DNA from: Candidatus Jidaibacter sp.
GTDB lineage: Bacteria > Pseudomonadota > Alphaproteobacteria > Rickettsiales > Midichloriaceae
Length of the DNA stretch: 5,618 nt
Direction: 5' to 3'
Assembly (NCBI GenBank): GCA_021298045.1
Contig: JAJTHY010000121.1
Location: 1-5,618 of the forward strand
Part shown: positions 5,424 to 5,618 of the stretch, piece by piece
How the letters are laid out: each line of letters begins with the position of its first letter
Position numbering within the stretch: position 1 is the stretch's first letter
The notes under the pieces: generated by a model
What the model was told of the DNA's origin: nothing
Database searches by the model: none
The model's input: the letters and a program-made list of their open reading frames with translations, nothing else
Translations under genes and position numbers: made by a program

Positions 5424-5453
5424 AAAGTATTTCAAGATTTACGCAGTAGTCAA
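5424..5453 (-). promoter_or_regulatory. Likely sigma-70-type promoter of the histidine kinase gene
   Basis: TTGACT (5448-5453) and TACTTT (5424-5429) on the minus strand are separated by 18 nt (17 if ATACTT is used as the -10). Transcription would begin near 5417, leaving about 27 nt of leader before the ATG. That leader lacks a recognisable ribosome binding site, which may mean low translation. Confidence 0.4.
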
Positions 5454-5589
5454 GTTATGAGTTCAACTATAAGCATCCAGGGCAACCGCATTAAAAGTTC
5501 AAAATAAGTTTAGAGTGAGCAATACAAACAGTTCTAGCGCCAAGTCGAACCCCTATATTGCTATAAAACCAAGTTTCCCACTTGCGCCC

Positions 5590-5618
5590 CGTCTTTGCGA
5601 GGAGCTTTAGCGACGAAG
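5590..5618. repeat. Partial interspersed palindromic repeat cut by the right edge
   Basis: The last 29 bases resemble the widespread bacterial repeat that begins CGTCATTGCGAGGAGC and continues GCGACGAAGCAATC. Here it reads CGTCTTTGCGAGGAGC, then TTTA, then GCGACGAAG up to the window end. The CGTC (5590-5593) and GACG (5612-5615) ends are complementary, and GCTTTAGC sits in the middle. The family is known from many genomes, including AT-rich alphaproteobacteria. A small hairpin, CAAGT-TTCCC-ACTTG (5570-5584), lies just before it. The rest of the 5454-5589 stretch shows no gene. Confidence 0.5.

Noticed and set aside
1..5618. CRISPR array, insertion sequence, toxin-antitoxin pair or defence system
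   Set aside because: No regularly spaced direct repeats, transposase motifs or nuclease motifs are present. The clear genes are housekeeping genes plus a sensor kinase.

Overview
The window is AT-rich and looks like an alphaproteobacterium, probably a Rickettsiales-like, host-associated lineage. The acidic ACP and the gene order acpP-fabF-mltG are typical of alphaproteobacteria. The Rickettsiales placement is inference from the AT bias, the wide repeat-bearing intergenic gaps and a partial palindromic repeat at the right edge; no marker here settles it.

All well-supported genes lie on the minus strand and so read from right to left. From the right: (1) 5391-5618 is non-coding. It holds the start of an interspersed palindromic repeat at the window edge and a likely promoter for the next gene. 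(2) 3528-5390 encodes a 620-residue membrane sensor histidine kinase with a large extracytoplasmic double-Cache-like sensor. No response regulator accompanies it in the window. (3) 3316-3527 is a promoter-rich gap with two TATAATTAAA -10 elements, a perfect 8-bp inverted repeat abutting the proximal one, and one copy of a 17-bp repeat. (4) acpP, fabF and mltG (3315 down to 815) form a tight operon: acpP and fabF are 22 nt apart, and fabF and mltG overlap. (5) 685-814 carries the second copy of the 17-bp repeat, which here supplies the -35 box of a promoter. (6) 295-684 encodes an unrecognised 129-residue protein built around two 30-residue repeats. (7) 1-294 has no convincing complete gene. 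It may hold the last codons of a plus-strand gene at the left edge, followed by a strong hairpin.

ACP and FabF work together in type II fatty acid elongation: ACP carries the acyl chain and FabF adds two-carbon units. MltG is a membrane-bound peptidoglycan transglycosylase, so the operon links membrane lipid supply with cell-wall synthesis. The kinase is codirectional and just upstream, but acpP has its own promoter signals, so co-regulation is only possible, not shown.

The central operon is ordinary. The parts worth a second look are the small repeat protein with its non-ATG start, the acpP control region, and the repeated promoter-like sequence. I found no defence system, CRISPR array, mobile-element gene or RNA gene.
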